From NCBI GenBank assembly GCA_963930655.1, contig OZ005604.1, forward strand, positions 18,486,001 through 18,550,000: a stretch of DNA of 64,000 nucleotides, written 5' to 3'. Position 1 is the stretch's first letter; each line of letters opens with the position of its first letter. Shown piece after piece: positions 35,801 to 47,796 of the stretch. The notes under the pieces were generated by a model that saw only the letters and a program-made list of their open reading frames with translations, ran no database searches and was not told where the DNA came from. The translations under genes were made by a program, and so were the position numbers. Source of the DNA: Myrica gale (taxonomy: Eukaryota; Streptophyta; Magnoliopsida; Fagales; Myricaceae).

Positions 35801-37635
35801 TCTTAATTCTTAAATGCAGTTCCCTCTTGTCTCTCGGAGTGGGCGAATCCGAACGTTAGTTGTAGAAAATAGGGACTCTGATATCTCAAGGGTGGAGCTT
35901 CTTAATTTACCAGGAGGTGCAGAGTCTTTCGAGTTGGCAGCAAAATTCTGTTATGGAATCAACTTTGAAATTACGTCATTCAATGTTGCACAGTTGTGCT
36001 GTGTTGCTGATTACCTTGAAATGACTGAAGAGTTCTCAAAGGATAATCTTAGTTCCCGTGCTGAAGAGTATCTGGAGAGTATTGTTTGCAAGAACCTTGA
36101 AATGTGTGTTGAAGTTTTGCAACAATGTGAAAACTTGCTCCCTTTTGCAGATGAGCTGAGAATAGTTAGCCGCTGTATAGATGCAATAGCTTCAAAGGCT
36201 TGTGCAGAGCAAATTGCTTCAAGCTTCTCACGCTTAGAGTACAGCAGCTCAGGGAGGCTTCACATGAACAGGCAAACCAAGTGTGATGGGGACTGGTGGA
36301 TAGAAGATCTCTCTGTTCTGCGGATTGACTTGTATCAAAGAGTTATGACAGCAATGAAGTGTCGTGGAGTCCGTCCTGAGAGCATTGGTGCATCCCTTGT
36401 GAGTTATGCCCAGAAAGAGCTAACAAAGAAATCCAGCTTGTGGAATCCATCTAGCCAGGCGAAAGTTGATTTGCTTTCAGGTTCAAGTGGGCATGAAAAA
36501 CTCGTGGTTGAGACAATTGTTAGTCTCTTGCCTGTTGAGAAACTTGCCATTCCAATCACTTTCCTTTTTGGGCTTCTGCGAAGTGCAGTGATGCTTGATT
36601 GCACAGTTTCTTGTAGGCTTGATCTGGAGAGGAGGATTGGGTCCCAGTTGGACATTGCTACTCTTGATGATCTTCTGATACCTTCTTTTAGGAACGCGGG
36701 CGATACCTTATTTGATGTCGATACTGTCCATAGGATTTTAGTTAATTTCTCAAAGCAAGAGGATAGTGAAGATGAAATGGAAGATAGATCGGTTTTTGAA
36801 TCTGATAGTCCTCATTCTCCTTCCCAATCTGCCTTGTCTAAAGTTTCAAAATTAGTGGATAACTACCTTGCCGAAATTGCTCCTGATGCAAATCTCAAGC
36901 TTGCTAAGTTCATGGTCATCGCAGATGCTTTACCAACACATGCACGCACCATTCATGATGGGCTGTACCGTGCCATTGATATTTACCTGAAAGTATGTCT
37001 TAACGCATATCGTGCCATTGATATTTAACTGAAAGTATGTCTTAGTATCCATGGGTTTTAGAATTTCATTTTATCTGATTCTCATGCAAATAAATATTCA
37101 GGCACATCAAGGTTTATCAGAGTTGGAAAGGAAGAAACTATGCAAGTTGATTGATTTCCAAAAGCTTTCTCAAGAAGCTGGAGCACATGCTGCACAAAAT
37201 GAGCGCCTTCCTTTGCAATCAATTGTACAAGTGCTCTATTTTGAGCAAATAAGGCTCCGAAATTCCTTGACCTGTTCTTATGGAGAAGATGACCACAAGC
37301 CAGTGCACCAGTCATGGCGGGTAAGCAGTGGTGCACTAAGTGCTGCAATGTCCCCACGAGACAACTATGCATCATTGAGACGAGAAAATCGTGAGCTAAA
37401 ACTTGAGCTAGCACGGCTGCGGATGAGACTAAATGATCTAGAAAAAGAACACGTTTGTATGAAGAGGGATATGGAAAAGTCCAACTCTCGTAAATTTATG
37501 AGTTCTTTCTCAAGGAAAATTGGTAAAATGAGCTTATTTGGACATAGTTCTTCAAGGGGATCAAGTTCACCATCGAAGCATTCGCATAGAACAGACTCCA
37601 AGGTTATTGAGAGAACATGTGCAAGCACAGATTAG
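32868..37635 (+). CDS. BTB/POZ and NPH3 domain protein (NRL family, At5g48800-like), 4 exons
   Basis: Member of the NPH3/RPT2-like family, substrate adaptors of CUL3 ubiquitin ligases at the plasma membrane. Exons 32868-32935, 34960-35026, 35820-36992 and 37102-37635 splice in phase into 613 residues. Start at MDRNDKQQQLSLAKCARQR, the conserved N-terminus. BTB domain about residues 28-125 (DFTIEVSGGTFSLHKFPLVS, LPGGAESFELAAKFCYG), NPH3 domain about 203-475 (DWWIEDLSVLRIDLYQRVM, SCRLDLERRIGSQLD, KLIDFQKLSQEAGAHAAQN), then a predicted coiled coil (LRRENRELKLELARLRMRL, about 522-550) and a Ser-rich tail ending ERTCASTD. Nearly every family motif is intact. Its client and photoreceptor partner are unknown. 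Odd: the exon 3 donor lies in a 42-bp tandem duplication. Confidence 0.95.
36969..37051 (+). repeat. 42-bp tandem duplication across an NPH3 splice donor
   Basis: CGTGCCATTGATATTTACCT at 36969 recurs at 37011 with one change (TTAACT), each copy followed by GAAAGTATGTCTTA. The true donor (GT at 36993) and a copy of it (37035) both exist. The second copy carries TAA in the reading frame. Confidence 0.88.
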
Positions 37636-38331
37636 GTAATTAACATCCCTCAAAATCTCCCTCTCTCTTGCTTAGATCCCCTGTATTGATGAGTATTTGG
37701 CAACCTTGTGGGATTTCTACTTTCAAATGTTTTTTTTTTCTTTTTTTTGGCCACCTTGTAAATGAACTGGCGCTTTGAGTTTGCTAGAGTGGGGGGGGGG
37801 GGGGATCTTCTCAGCAAAAGTGATGCGCTTTGTTGATTACTACTTGATGCTTATACATATTTAAAGTAATTATTTGAGGTGAACATGCTTAAAATGATCA
37901 TTTGCAGCTTTTCGTTGACAATTATATTCTTGACAAATCATAATTCTGGGTCACCAACCCATAGGTGCCATGTGCTTTACTAAACCTTGTTCCATCAGTT
38001 GTTGCCAGATGACTGTTCCACTTTTTATTTTCTCTTAAGATTTATTTTTTCAATATCTTGCCAAATTATATTCGAAATTCTTCCTCAACCACAGAGATAA
38101 AACGGGGCTTGGCTTTCTTGATCCCTTCATGTTTTCTTGGGTTAAATCCATTATAATTGTCTTGTACTCGAAACTTAAAAAGATTTGCAAACCCTGACAT
38201 TATATAGACCCAGAATTTTCATTTTGCCTACGACTCTGATCCAATCAAAATGAAGAATCTGTCGATAGATCTTGCCTGCTGCGACAATTGCAATGGTTGT
38301 TCAAAGTGATGCCCTCTGCACTTCTAGCTTG
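37636..38331. other. NPH3 3' flank
   Basis: Presumed 3' UTR and spacer. A run of about 14 G at 37791-37804 is prone to sequencing error. No gene seen. Confidence 0.5.
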
Positions 38332-38349
38332 TCCCTTCTTCAAACTGTT

Positions 38350-40307
38350 TTTTTTTTCTAGATCACGGTCCAAAACAGACCTGAAATACAGTGACCAGGC
38401 CGAAAACAAACCGGCGGGATCCTTAACAAGATCGGATAAAACCACTACATGCTCCATGCGCAGCAGAGGGAGCGGTGGCCGGACTCGGTAGACAAAACTA
38501 CCGGGACCTATACTAGCCAGTACAGACAGCACCACAACCTGGTACAACAAACCCTAACAAGGGCGGAAAAGATCCACATCGGATCGGAGAGGCCCCAAAA
38601 GAGCCGGCAACAACAGAAAACGTAAACAACAACCATGGCCATGCAAGGCCAACCCAAGCAACAACAAGACAGCAAGAAACAAAACCAAAACCGCAAGCAA
38701 CAAAAACATCCAGGCGAGCAGAGAGATCAACAGCCGACGACCCACGCACCGCTAAAGAACAAGCCAGAACAGATGAAGAAACTGGCCGGCGTTGGGCCTC
38801 ACGCGCGACGCTTGAGTGAAAGGGTCCCCAGTGAAGACCTTGGACTGAACTGCCACGAGGAGGAGGATAGCACGCGAGATGCGGCGCCAATGACACCCAT
38901 GGGCACCTTTGACACCCCCACAGCGCGCGCGGCAGGAGCACGTGACACGCCCACAGCGCGCGCAGCCGAGGCACCACAGACAGACCATGACATCAGCATG
39001 CGCGCGCGCGAGCAAAGCACGCCAGCACCACTGACAAGCCATGGCAGCCCAGCCCACGCCTAGCAAGCAAGTCAGCAAGCCGCAGGCATGCCACAACAAG
39101 CTCATGGCCACCACATGGCCTTGTCAGGACTTAGCATCACAGCAGGACCTTGGCCCCCAGCCAAGCTAAGCAGCAGCAGATGACAAAGAGTGGCTACCCA
39201 CAGCAGCCACCGCCGGCGGCGGAGCACCACCACCCTTAGCGGTGACCGGACGGGAAGTGACGAGCATGACCTTGGGAGTTGGAGGAGCATCACCACCCAA
39301 GGAGGAGCATGACGGCGACGCCACCGTATAGGGCGGCGGACGATGGCGAGATCAATCTTTCAGGATGACATCTTCAGAGATTGGCTTTGATTATGGTAGT
39401 TATTGAATAAATCTTTTCTTCTAGAATTAGATGCTTCTAGAAGATTATCTTTCCTTTCTAAGTTTTGATGTTTTAGGAATGTATCATCAAATCTCCTTGA
39501 TTCTAGGAATTGTTTCCTTAGAATCTTGAAGATTTGATTTAGATTGATTTGATTTGATTTGATTAGGGTTTTGTAAGCTCCTGAGAAGGCCTATATAAGC
39601 ACTCCTCAGGAGCATTAGAAGGCATTCAGTCATAGAGTTGAGTAGTGAGAGCTAGAGAGCTTTCTGAGAGTGGCCAGGCAGAGGCACGTTTATGCCAGTA
39701 GACTTGGGGGCTAATAACCTCTTAAGTTGGGCGTGCTTGGGCTAATAACCCTTGTACGAGTGTTCTTGTGTTCTTGTGGTTCGAAGGACTAATAATCCTT
39801 AGACCATGTTCTTCGTAATAAGAGTGAGGTATTCTTCAATTGTTGAGTATTTGATCCTAAATTCTATGCTCGTGTGTTACTAGAAACGGTTCGAGATGAT
39901 CGATTACGGTGTGGGAGCGGATCGCGTGGAGGAGTTGGTGATTGTTGTGGAGTCCTTGACCGGGGACCCTAACAGTGAGGCTCCATGCGTCGCCTCAAGG
40001 CTGCCAGACCGGAGCGACTAAGGACGCCTGGAGGAGAGGAAGGCATTGGGCAAGGCTGTGTCCACCGAAGATGAGCAGGACCACCGGGATCTGACCTTCA
40101 ACTTCCGGGCAAAAGGAGAGAGCGGGCAGGGAAGAGGGAGAGGGGAAAGAGAGAGAAGAGAGGGGGAAAGAGGGCGGGCGGGCGGCGGGAAGAGCTGGAG
40201 CTCCTCCCGCCGCCGGAAAGCCAGTGCGAAAAGGGGGGGACGCGAGGGCTAGGAGAGGAAATTCCTAGAGAGAGGGGAGCGCCTCACTAGATCCACTGGG
40301 AGAGGTC
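38350..40307 (-). mobile_element. Retroposon B, minus strand, 18-bp duplication
   Basis: Bracketed by a perfect 18-bp target duplication TCCCTTCTTCAAACTGTT (38332-38349, 40308-40325), with its A tail as a T run at 38350-38357, so the element points to the minus strand and was inserted by L1-type target-primed reverse transcription. The 5' end (40307 downward) resembles that of retroposon A: CTCTCTCTAG, then the stem GGCGGCGGGAGGAGCT. The remainder is GC-rich, then T/G-rich, without RT or endonuclease. Long frames (38513-38977 minus, 38635-39063 plus) lack domains. A solo-LTR-like block is nested at about 39350-39972; without it the element is about 1.33 kb. It is non-autonomous. Confidence 0.82.
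39350..39972 (+). mobile_element. Nested solo-LTR-like block
   Basis: AT-rich insert in GC-rich retroposon B. It has U3-like repeats (GATTTGATTTGATTTGATT near 39535-39561), a TATA box CTATATAAGC at 39591-39600, a transcribed-looking leader and ends GACCCTAACA. The left border is unclear (near 39346-39360) and only a doubtful 5-base duplication (GCGAG/GTGAG) is seen, so the identification as a solo LTR rests on layout. Confidence 0.5.
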
Positions 40308-40325
40308 TCCCTTCTTCAAACTGTT

Positions 40326-41682
40326 AAAGTGGTCCAATATTGCCCCAATTCTAACATACAAAAACATTCCAAATCAAGATGCATTTCCGTATCCCTAATT
40401 CAGTGTCTTGATTCTGTTATTCTTTTTTTTTTGGAACTGTGCCACCAATAGAAAGCAAAAACCATTTTTCTTCATTTTGACAAGAAAAACATGTTGTACA
40501 AGTGATACGAGGAGCAGAACTGCATGAGAGGTTGAGTGCTTCATGACAGTCGACGTCTTAACTTATCCGTCACAGAATCCTATAGGGCCATAATCAAGCT
40601 GCAAAGAAAACATGGTTAGAAGAATCCCAGAGGCATCACCAATTCAAGAAGCCAAAAACTCTCTAGTTTCCTTATACAAGATTTCAACACGTTAACATGT
40701 TTGCTGGTGCTACATTCAAACTCTAGACGTCTTCTCTTTTAGCCAATTTCGCTCTGCCATAATAGTTTCGGCCGCCGCGGGGGTGATATAATTTTAATAT
40801 TAATAAAAAATTAAAGGACGTCTTTTCTGGCCAAAAAAGACTGTACGGAGCAAGAGTCAATGCAGAAAAAATCATTACCTTTTGGTTTTCCTCCATATTG
40901 GGTTGCAGAGTTCTTCAAAGCAGCAAAATTGGGCAATGCTTGGTCAGAGCAAAACAAGTGCTTTGTCTGTTGAAGTTTGCTCTCTTCTCACAAGCTCAAA
41001 CATAACCCCTCTTAGTCCTACATGAAGGTTGTTTGCAAATAAAGGTCGGGACGTAAAAGGGCATTGGTAGGGGAGTGTTTCCTCCTCGGAGGAAATGCGG
41101 CATAGTCCTACATGAAGGTTGTTTGCAAATAGAGGTCGGGACGTAAAAGGGCATTGGTAGGTGAGTGTTTCCTCCTCGGAGGAAATGCGGCATAGATCTT
41201 AGCCCTATTCGTGTGCTCATTCAGAACCCACTGGCTGCATAACCGGTGGAAGCTCCCCACGTCGAGACACTTGCGACGGAAAAATGCGAGCCCATAAGCC
41301 CTCCAATAAGGAGGATTATTTATGTATTTTTTTTTTTATGGCAAGTCCCAACTAGCAAGATTTGTCTCGACTGTAACCAGGTGGTGGTGTTTCAGATTCG
41401 TAATATTCATGCTGCCATCAAGGAACATTAACTATCCCCAAACACTACGATCGAGGTATTTTTACCAATGGCACGTCGAGGACAGAACACATCTGAGATT
41501 TCACACGAAAACTACACTGCACGTATGAAAACTGGCAAAAAAAAAAAACATTTCATTACCAGAAGGCAGTCAAATACCATACCATCCTTGATGTAAACAG
41601 TTCCAAACGCAAAACAAATGCCAAGGGGCTATTCCCACTTAGATGGATTTATTCAAATTGTCGTCGCTGGTGGTGTTGATAA
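40326..41682. other. Intergenic with one tandem duplication
   Basis: No gene recognised between retroposon B and cytochrome b5. Contains the 90-bp duplication at 41013-41192 and A/T runs near 41327 and 41539. Confidence 0.5.
41013..41192 (+). repeat. 90-bp tandem duplication
   Basis: Two head-to-tail copies starting TAGTCCTACATGAAGGTTG at 41013 and 41103, differing at only two or three bases. Each holds the short palindrome TTTCCTCCTCGGAGGAAA. Non-coding in appearance, since minus frames simply repeat a peptide. Confidence 0.9.
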
Positions 41683-44236
41683 TTATGCAGATCTGGTATA
41701 GAAGCGAATGCCTACTGCCAAACCCAAGATTAGAAGGGGAACTAGAAACTGGAGTAGCTTGATAATGAACTCTGGCGTCTTATCCTGATTGTACTGAGGC
41801 TGTTTGGGAGGTGTATACTTGACCTTGGAGGGGATGGTTGATGAATCTATGTCTCCTACATAGAATTCATCCATCATTGCTCTTGCGCTGCTACTGTGAC
41901 CGACATCCTCAAAGTCATCGGTTGCATCCTTCCCTGCAAACCACCCATCACATTCATCGTATCAGCAGACACTTTCCGACACAATTTCAAATGAAGACCA
42001 AAACACTGCAGCTTTTATCATACCTGTTGCTGACAACAAGACGTCATCGCCACCAGGATGATCATCCAAGAATTTAGTCACATTAAATACCTGTTCCATG
42101 CTTCCAGCACATCAGCCTACAGTATTAAGGGATATTGCAATTGAAAGAGCACAACCTGACAGTACCAAATCAAAAGAAATCCAAGCATGATAAGATCACT
42201 AATATCAGAGTTCATCCACCACCACAAAATGTCTTGTGAATGGATCCACATTGCTCAAAAGGCAGTTTTCTTACACACTAAGCACTTGAAGTTTCTAGCA
42301 TTAACTGATAAACAAGAGGTATGCAAATAGCAAAAGGGGTGGAAGTCCATACTAGAGGTCTTCTATCTCCAAATGCAGAACAAGCACCGCGTATACTGAA
42401 TTAGTTTAATTTCACGTATACTGAACCGACTTGACTTCAAGAAATACCAAACAATCAACTAATCTAACTGTTTCATCCATCTGACCACTATAAAGAACTA
42501 GTCCTAATGCGTGATACAGGATCGCTTGCAGTTCCTATTCCTAAGGATTGAGTAACTGTTCATGTGCTATTTGAGCAGTCCAATGTATTTTCAATAATTC
42601 GAGTGTATTTGTGTCTTATGGAGTATTGTAAATTTGCACAGCTAGGATTTAGATAAATCAAAAGGGTTGTGGTTTATATAAATTATTATTTTACCATTCA
42701 ATGCTTCTATAGATAGAGGTTGTGGTATAATAAAAGACAGCTATTCTTGCTATCAATAAAATCAACTTCGACGTATTAATTCCTTCTAAAGCTTTAAAAA
42801 CTTTTAGGCTTTGATGGACAAACGAGTAATATCCTTGTCTCATCGTGCTTTGAACGACATCATACTGGTAAATTATGTGAGGAACGATACACTAAAGTAC
42901 TCTGTGTTCAAGAGAGCCAACTCCTCAAAAATATAAAGTGACACAATTAGAAGCCCAGAACTTCCTTAACAACCATTATTCAAGGCCATACGTACAAGGT
43001 TGTGCGAAACTCAATCCATGAAAAAAGTTGGGAAAGCTCCATGCAACATGAAGAGTACGAGATAAGAAAACTACTTTAAAAACACGAGAAGCAAAGCAAG
43101 AATCAATTAGATTTCGTATAGAAACCCTGCAAAAGAGTTATTAAATTCTAACCATTATTTTGAATTAGGTGGTTTACAATTGTCCACCTCAGCATACAAG
43201 ACAAATGAATTAAGGGAAAAATAAAATAAAGGAGTCACTGAAACTTGACTCTGTCGGATACAATTAATTAGAAGAAAAAAAATTGAGCATTTAATTCAAC
43301 ATATTTGTGATGATTTTAAGAGGTCCACCATGTAATTACCCTAAAAATCTAACAGATTATGATCCAAGAGAAGGAAATGTCCCCGTCTGCAATTATAGGT
43401 AAATTAAATCATTGAGAGAAAAGAATAAGAGAATTGTAAACAAGCAATTAGTTCAGATGCAGTATATGAGCAATCAAGAAGCATCGATTAATCCATGAAG
43501 CCATTGAAGGAGTGAAACATAAAGGATAGACTGGGTGATTTGCATCCAAGTAATCAGTCAAGAGTGTCATACTCCCCAATTTGAATGTCGGAAGTGCCAT
43601 GCTGCTCGTCTCTGATGCAATGAAATGAACATAATAAGGTCAATTATGAATATACAAAGGTCAATTATCTCACTTTCTCTCTCTTACTCGCCTGGAGGAC
43701 GAGTAATCAATTTATGTTCCAATCTTTGTATGCAAGTCATATGTACAAGAACGAGTATTTTCCTATCGAGATCTAAGCGACTTAGATTCTTATGTTTCCC
43801 CGTCACAGGGTCAGATCCTACACACAAACACACGCAGGTAATAGGACCTCTGCCTAAAACAATGAAACAACCATAAAAAGCAGAACTTTGAAGCAAATGG
43901 ACAAATAAACCAACATCACCGCACACCCCCAAACGATAGCTGTCAAACCCAGATTGCAAACGAAACAAATCTCCCAGATCCAATTCCAGTTATATCTTAT
44001 CCGCTGGAAAACAACAGCATTACATTCTCAACAAGATCCGAGGAAAAAAGAATACAAAGCCCATCAAAGCAAACATAGGACCCCATGTATGAGGGTTCTT
44101 TCTCCAACTTGAACCAGTTTTCGCTCACGCAGAGAGACTCATGACATACCTTGCCTTCGATTATAAGCCAGCAATCCTTGGAGTTGTTGTGCTCAGCAAC
44201 CTCAGCTAGAGTGTAGACCTTGCGCTCTCCACCCAT
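41683..44236 (-). CDS. CB5: Cytochrome b5, ER-anchored, 3 exons
   Basis: Tail-anchored ER haem protein that passes electrons to fatty-acid desaturases, hydroxylases and P450s. Minus-strand exons 44236-44150, 42090-42024 and 41933-41683 give 134 residues, the usual plant length. Start MGGERKVYTLAEVAEHN. Haem-ligand histidines are His40 in HPGG and His64 in DVGHS. A proline-rich linker (YTPPKQPQ, 91-98) precedes the membrane anchor (about 107-127) and the short lumenal tail RFYTRSA. The first intron is about 2.1 kb; all junctions are GT-AG and in phase. The family's usual VYDVTKF reads VFNVTKF here, a mild change. No lesion. It is oriented towards the NPH3 gene. Confidence 0.95.
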
Positions 44237-45942
44237 TGCTCAGAGAAAAGCAAGAATACCAAGACCCTTCCTCTCTTTAGAGGCCTAGAAACGGAGCAGA
44301 GCTTGAGGGTGAGTTGTGAGCCTAGAATTCTCCAAAGCCTTTGGGTGAATTTCAAAGGAAAAGCAGAGAGATGGGTTGGTGAAGTCAAACAGCAGATTTG
44401 ATGGGATAGTGGGTTAGTGAGGGTCAGATGACTTGTCACCACCAACCACCGGACACTTTCAACTTGTAGTTTTTCTCCCCTGGTTTTATGGTATTTCATG
44501 TTTGGCCTCTGTATCTATGATCTCTTGCCAGGGAATTCACGTGCTCAGTAAATGCGACATGAGGAAACATCCAACCCAGAATTATATTTTTTGGGGTAAG
44601 TCCAACCCAGAATTATATAATTTTTTTTGGGTAAGTCCAACCCCGAATTCAAAGCACGCTTCAAATGGATTGGGGGAGACTGAAGAAAAAAGAACAGCAT
44701 GATAGTCGAGGCTATGCCTAAATTGGGTATCATTTAGTCTTAGTCATGCTTGTGGAAGATCTAATATTAGCATCCTATCTAGAACCTCGTCTCCTGGCCA
44801 TCCAATCCAGGGCCACTTTCGAGGGGCAGCTTTAATGTTATCTGAATTCTCCCCTTATTTCGCGTTTTTTTTTAAATGTAAGATAAAGAGTAAATCTTGC
44901 CGCAGATCCACACCTATGTCCAAATTATGTACTAAATCCATGTGTCTTGGGTAATTCAATTTTAATCCCTCATTTTTAACTTTCTTAAATTTTGTGCCCT
45001 ACTTTAACCCAACCATTTGTAAAATATTATGTGTAATTTACTGTATTTGGCAACTCAATATTTTACTATCACTTTCTCAGACTTTCACTTTCCTACCTTT
45101 TTAAGAATTTTAATAACTATTTTATAAATTCTAATAACTTTTTATAAATTCTAACATTTTTTATTAACTTTAAGAGAATCTACATTATCTATAATAATAA
45201 TAATAATAAAAAGTTAAAATTTTATTATATTTTTTAATTTCTCAACTTTTCTAGCTCTTAAGTTTTTCTTTTCTTTTCTCTTATTTTACACTATTTTTTT
45301 ATATTTTCTCTATTCTGAAGAGAAAATTTTGATTGTGTAAACAAGAAGCTAGGTTACAAACAGAATGATTAGAGTTTTCTATTACGAAATAGGTAATAAC
45401 ATTAAAAAGATATAGACACAAAAAAAATAAGAAAAAGAATATTTAATTGGGATCAGTTTATATCATCTTAAAAAGATTGCATGAGGCCAGTATCATCATT
45501 TAAAATTCTTTTGAGCATAAGTATGGTTTACTATATATATTTTTTAAAGCAGTATTCATTTCACGTTCAATAAATATATACCTCTTTGAGTTAAGCTGTC
45601 CTTTTATGTGCAATCCCAAAATGTGAAGTTTCTTGATTTACTGTTAAATGTTTAGAAATATATGAAACATTGTTTGTTGGGTCATCCACTTCAACCACCT
45701 CAAGTCCTCCGCCTTTATACTTTGTTTTTATGGGTTGTTTTGCAGTTGGGTTTGGACATTGACAAAGAAAATTAATTAGAGTAGGTGAGTCATATAATAA
45801 ATGGCTGGAGTAACTGCCGGTGTTCAGCTGGGTATTATGGCTGGGTGCCTGTCAAACCATTTTGCCTTTTTAAAGTCATTTTAACCATCTTATGACACTA
45901 TCATCCACAATTTTTCTCCGTGCACAATTTTAATATAATTTT
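44237..45942. other. Intergenic, short repeats only
   Basis: Near 44571-44650 there are two to three copies of a roughly 40-bp unit with AACCCAGAATTATAT and GGGTAAGTCCAACCC. 44880-45190 and 45220-45330 are AT-rich, with a sequence resembling half of a Mutator-like inverted repeat. No gene recognised. Confidence 0.45.
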
Positions 45943-46716
45943 GGGTTAATGATTTTTTTCGTCCATGAGTTTTACATCCTTTTAAAAAATGTTCCTTGCA
46001 TTTTTATTTTGATCAATTTCATCAGTAATTTATTTTTGTTTATCAATTTAGTATTGTGTCTACTTCCTAAAATGTTCAGTCACCTAACAGTCATACACGT
46101 CACACCTGATTAGGTAATGACACGTGTACCAAAATTTATTTTATTACGCACTCCCGCTCGCCAAGGGGAGGGCTCCCCCTTTGCGAGGTGGTTCCCGGCC
46201 ACATCTGGCAACGCCAGCCACCCCGGCGACTGGGAGCCCGTTCGTAGGTGGTTGACTCCCCTTCTCTTGTGAAGGGGTGGCCACCACCGCGATGGATATG
46301 GACTCCCCGTCGTCGGGGTGGCTGCGTACCACCCCACCGCTCCCTAGAGAAGAGGTGGTTGAGAGCCCTCCCCTAGCAAGTGGGGGTTGCTCCTGACTAC
46401 CATGTTCTGGTTTTTTCCTTAAAACAAAAACTTTACATTGTTAGTTTTTTTAAAAAAAATTAATTAATTTTTATTTTACTGATGTAGCGCAATAAAATTG
46501 ATGACATTTTTTAATAAATTTTGATATACGTGTCATTATTTGATTGGGTGTGATGTGGATGTTCGTTAGGTGACTGGACATTTTACTACATAAGAAAATG
46601 GAAGAACAAAATTGATACACAAATATAAACTAGGGACAAAATTGACTAAAATGAAAATATGGAGAGTATATTTTAAAAGAGTGTAAAACTAATAGATGAA
46701 AAAAAGTCATTAACCC
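45943..46716. mobile_element. Mutator-like (MULE) MITE with GC-rich core
   Basis: 774 bp. Both ends start GGGTTAATGA, the inverted repeats are about 200 bp long, and a perfect 9-bp duplication TATAATTTT flanks it (45934-45942, 46717-46725), the Mutator hallmark. The arms are AT-rich (shared CAGTCACCTAAC and AATGACACGT). The centre (46145-46400) is a GC-rich block with short palindromes (CCAAGGGGAG with CTCCCCCTTTG) of different origin. Small minus frames there have no known domain. The core may be captured genomic sequence, as in Pack-MULEs, but no parent gene is recognised. Confidence 0.9.
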
Positions 46717-46725
46717 TATAATTTT

Positions 46726-47790
46726 TAAACAATTTTTCATATATCATCTTGACTTGCAGCCACCATATTTATTGGTTTTTAGTTGGCTAAGCACCAAAAT
46801 AATATGTTACAACTTTTTCCCACAAATGTGAATATAATTTTATAGCGGATCTTGCTCCAGACAACTTAGGGTTTCTCTTTTTTAAACTATTTTTTCATAT
46901 GTCATCTTGACTCATTTATAGTTTTTTAGTTCGCCAAGCACTAAAATAAGTTATTTAGAGCATGTTCGTTTGGTTAAAAATTTTAGAATTTGAATTCAGC
47001 TTTTTAAATTTATACTTCTAACATTACTTCTACACGCATGCCAATACAACTCAACATTATCTTTTCTATACACATCAATACAATTCAACAACTTTGACAC
47101 ACATACTAATAAAGTTCAAACATCACCTAAATATTTACACTATTCTTAAAATTTTCTCAAAAGAAATTTACCTTTAATTTGTTAATCCGTATGGACAAAT
47201 GTTCTGTCAATTGGTTGACTTGTTTCGTGTTATTTTTTTATTTCTACCCTTTTACTCCCTCGGAAATCGGAATGCAATATCGATTAATGAGACAAAAGTT
47301 TAATCAAATTTCGCAGGCCAGTAGTGTGACGTGGGTTATTAGTTGAGACAGCCTTTTCAACACAAAAAAAAAAGAAGAAAAAAAAATCTTTTTCCAACTT
47401 TTCAATAATCCAACAATTTCGGGGACCAAAATACCATAAGAAGACAAAAGGTTTGTTTTTTTTTTCTAAAAAAAAAAGGTTTGCATTTTGTATTGATGGA
47501 GACAAGAAAATCCGTCCCAGGAAACGCAGGAGGGTTCTTTAGGGAGAAAGAAGACTGGAAAGGAAGAACACAGTGAAGTAGTGAACGGAGCTTTTTCACG
47601 TGGTGAGCCTTCTATACTTAATAGTCACAATTTTTTTTTTCTAAGCTTCTTAAAGTTATAAATTACATTGACTCGTGAATGAGAATCAGAAAAAGATCTC
47701 TAGCACCACTACTTAATGGATCCCTTTACATACAGGGGGGTTTTATACCCTAGTCGTCCTGTTATGTTAATGGTAGGCATGAGATAGGTG
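46726..47790. other. AT-rich intergenic
   Basis: Possible MITE at about 46964-47205 with ends CATGTTCGTTTGGTTAAAA and, on the other strand, CATTTGTCCATACGGATTAA. A-rich and T-rich runs near 47360-47475. No gene. Confidence 0.35.
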
Positions 47791-47796
47791 GTGGAA

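Noticed and set aside
37791-37804. Run of about 14 G as a G-quadruplex signal
   Set aside because: A single homopolymer run is more likely slippage or sequencing error than a structured element.
38513-39114. Long overlapping frames on both strands in retroposon B
   Set aside because: High GC leaves several frames open at once; no motif or family resemblance.
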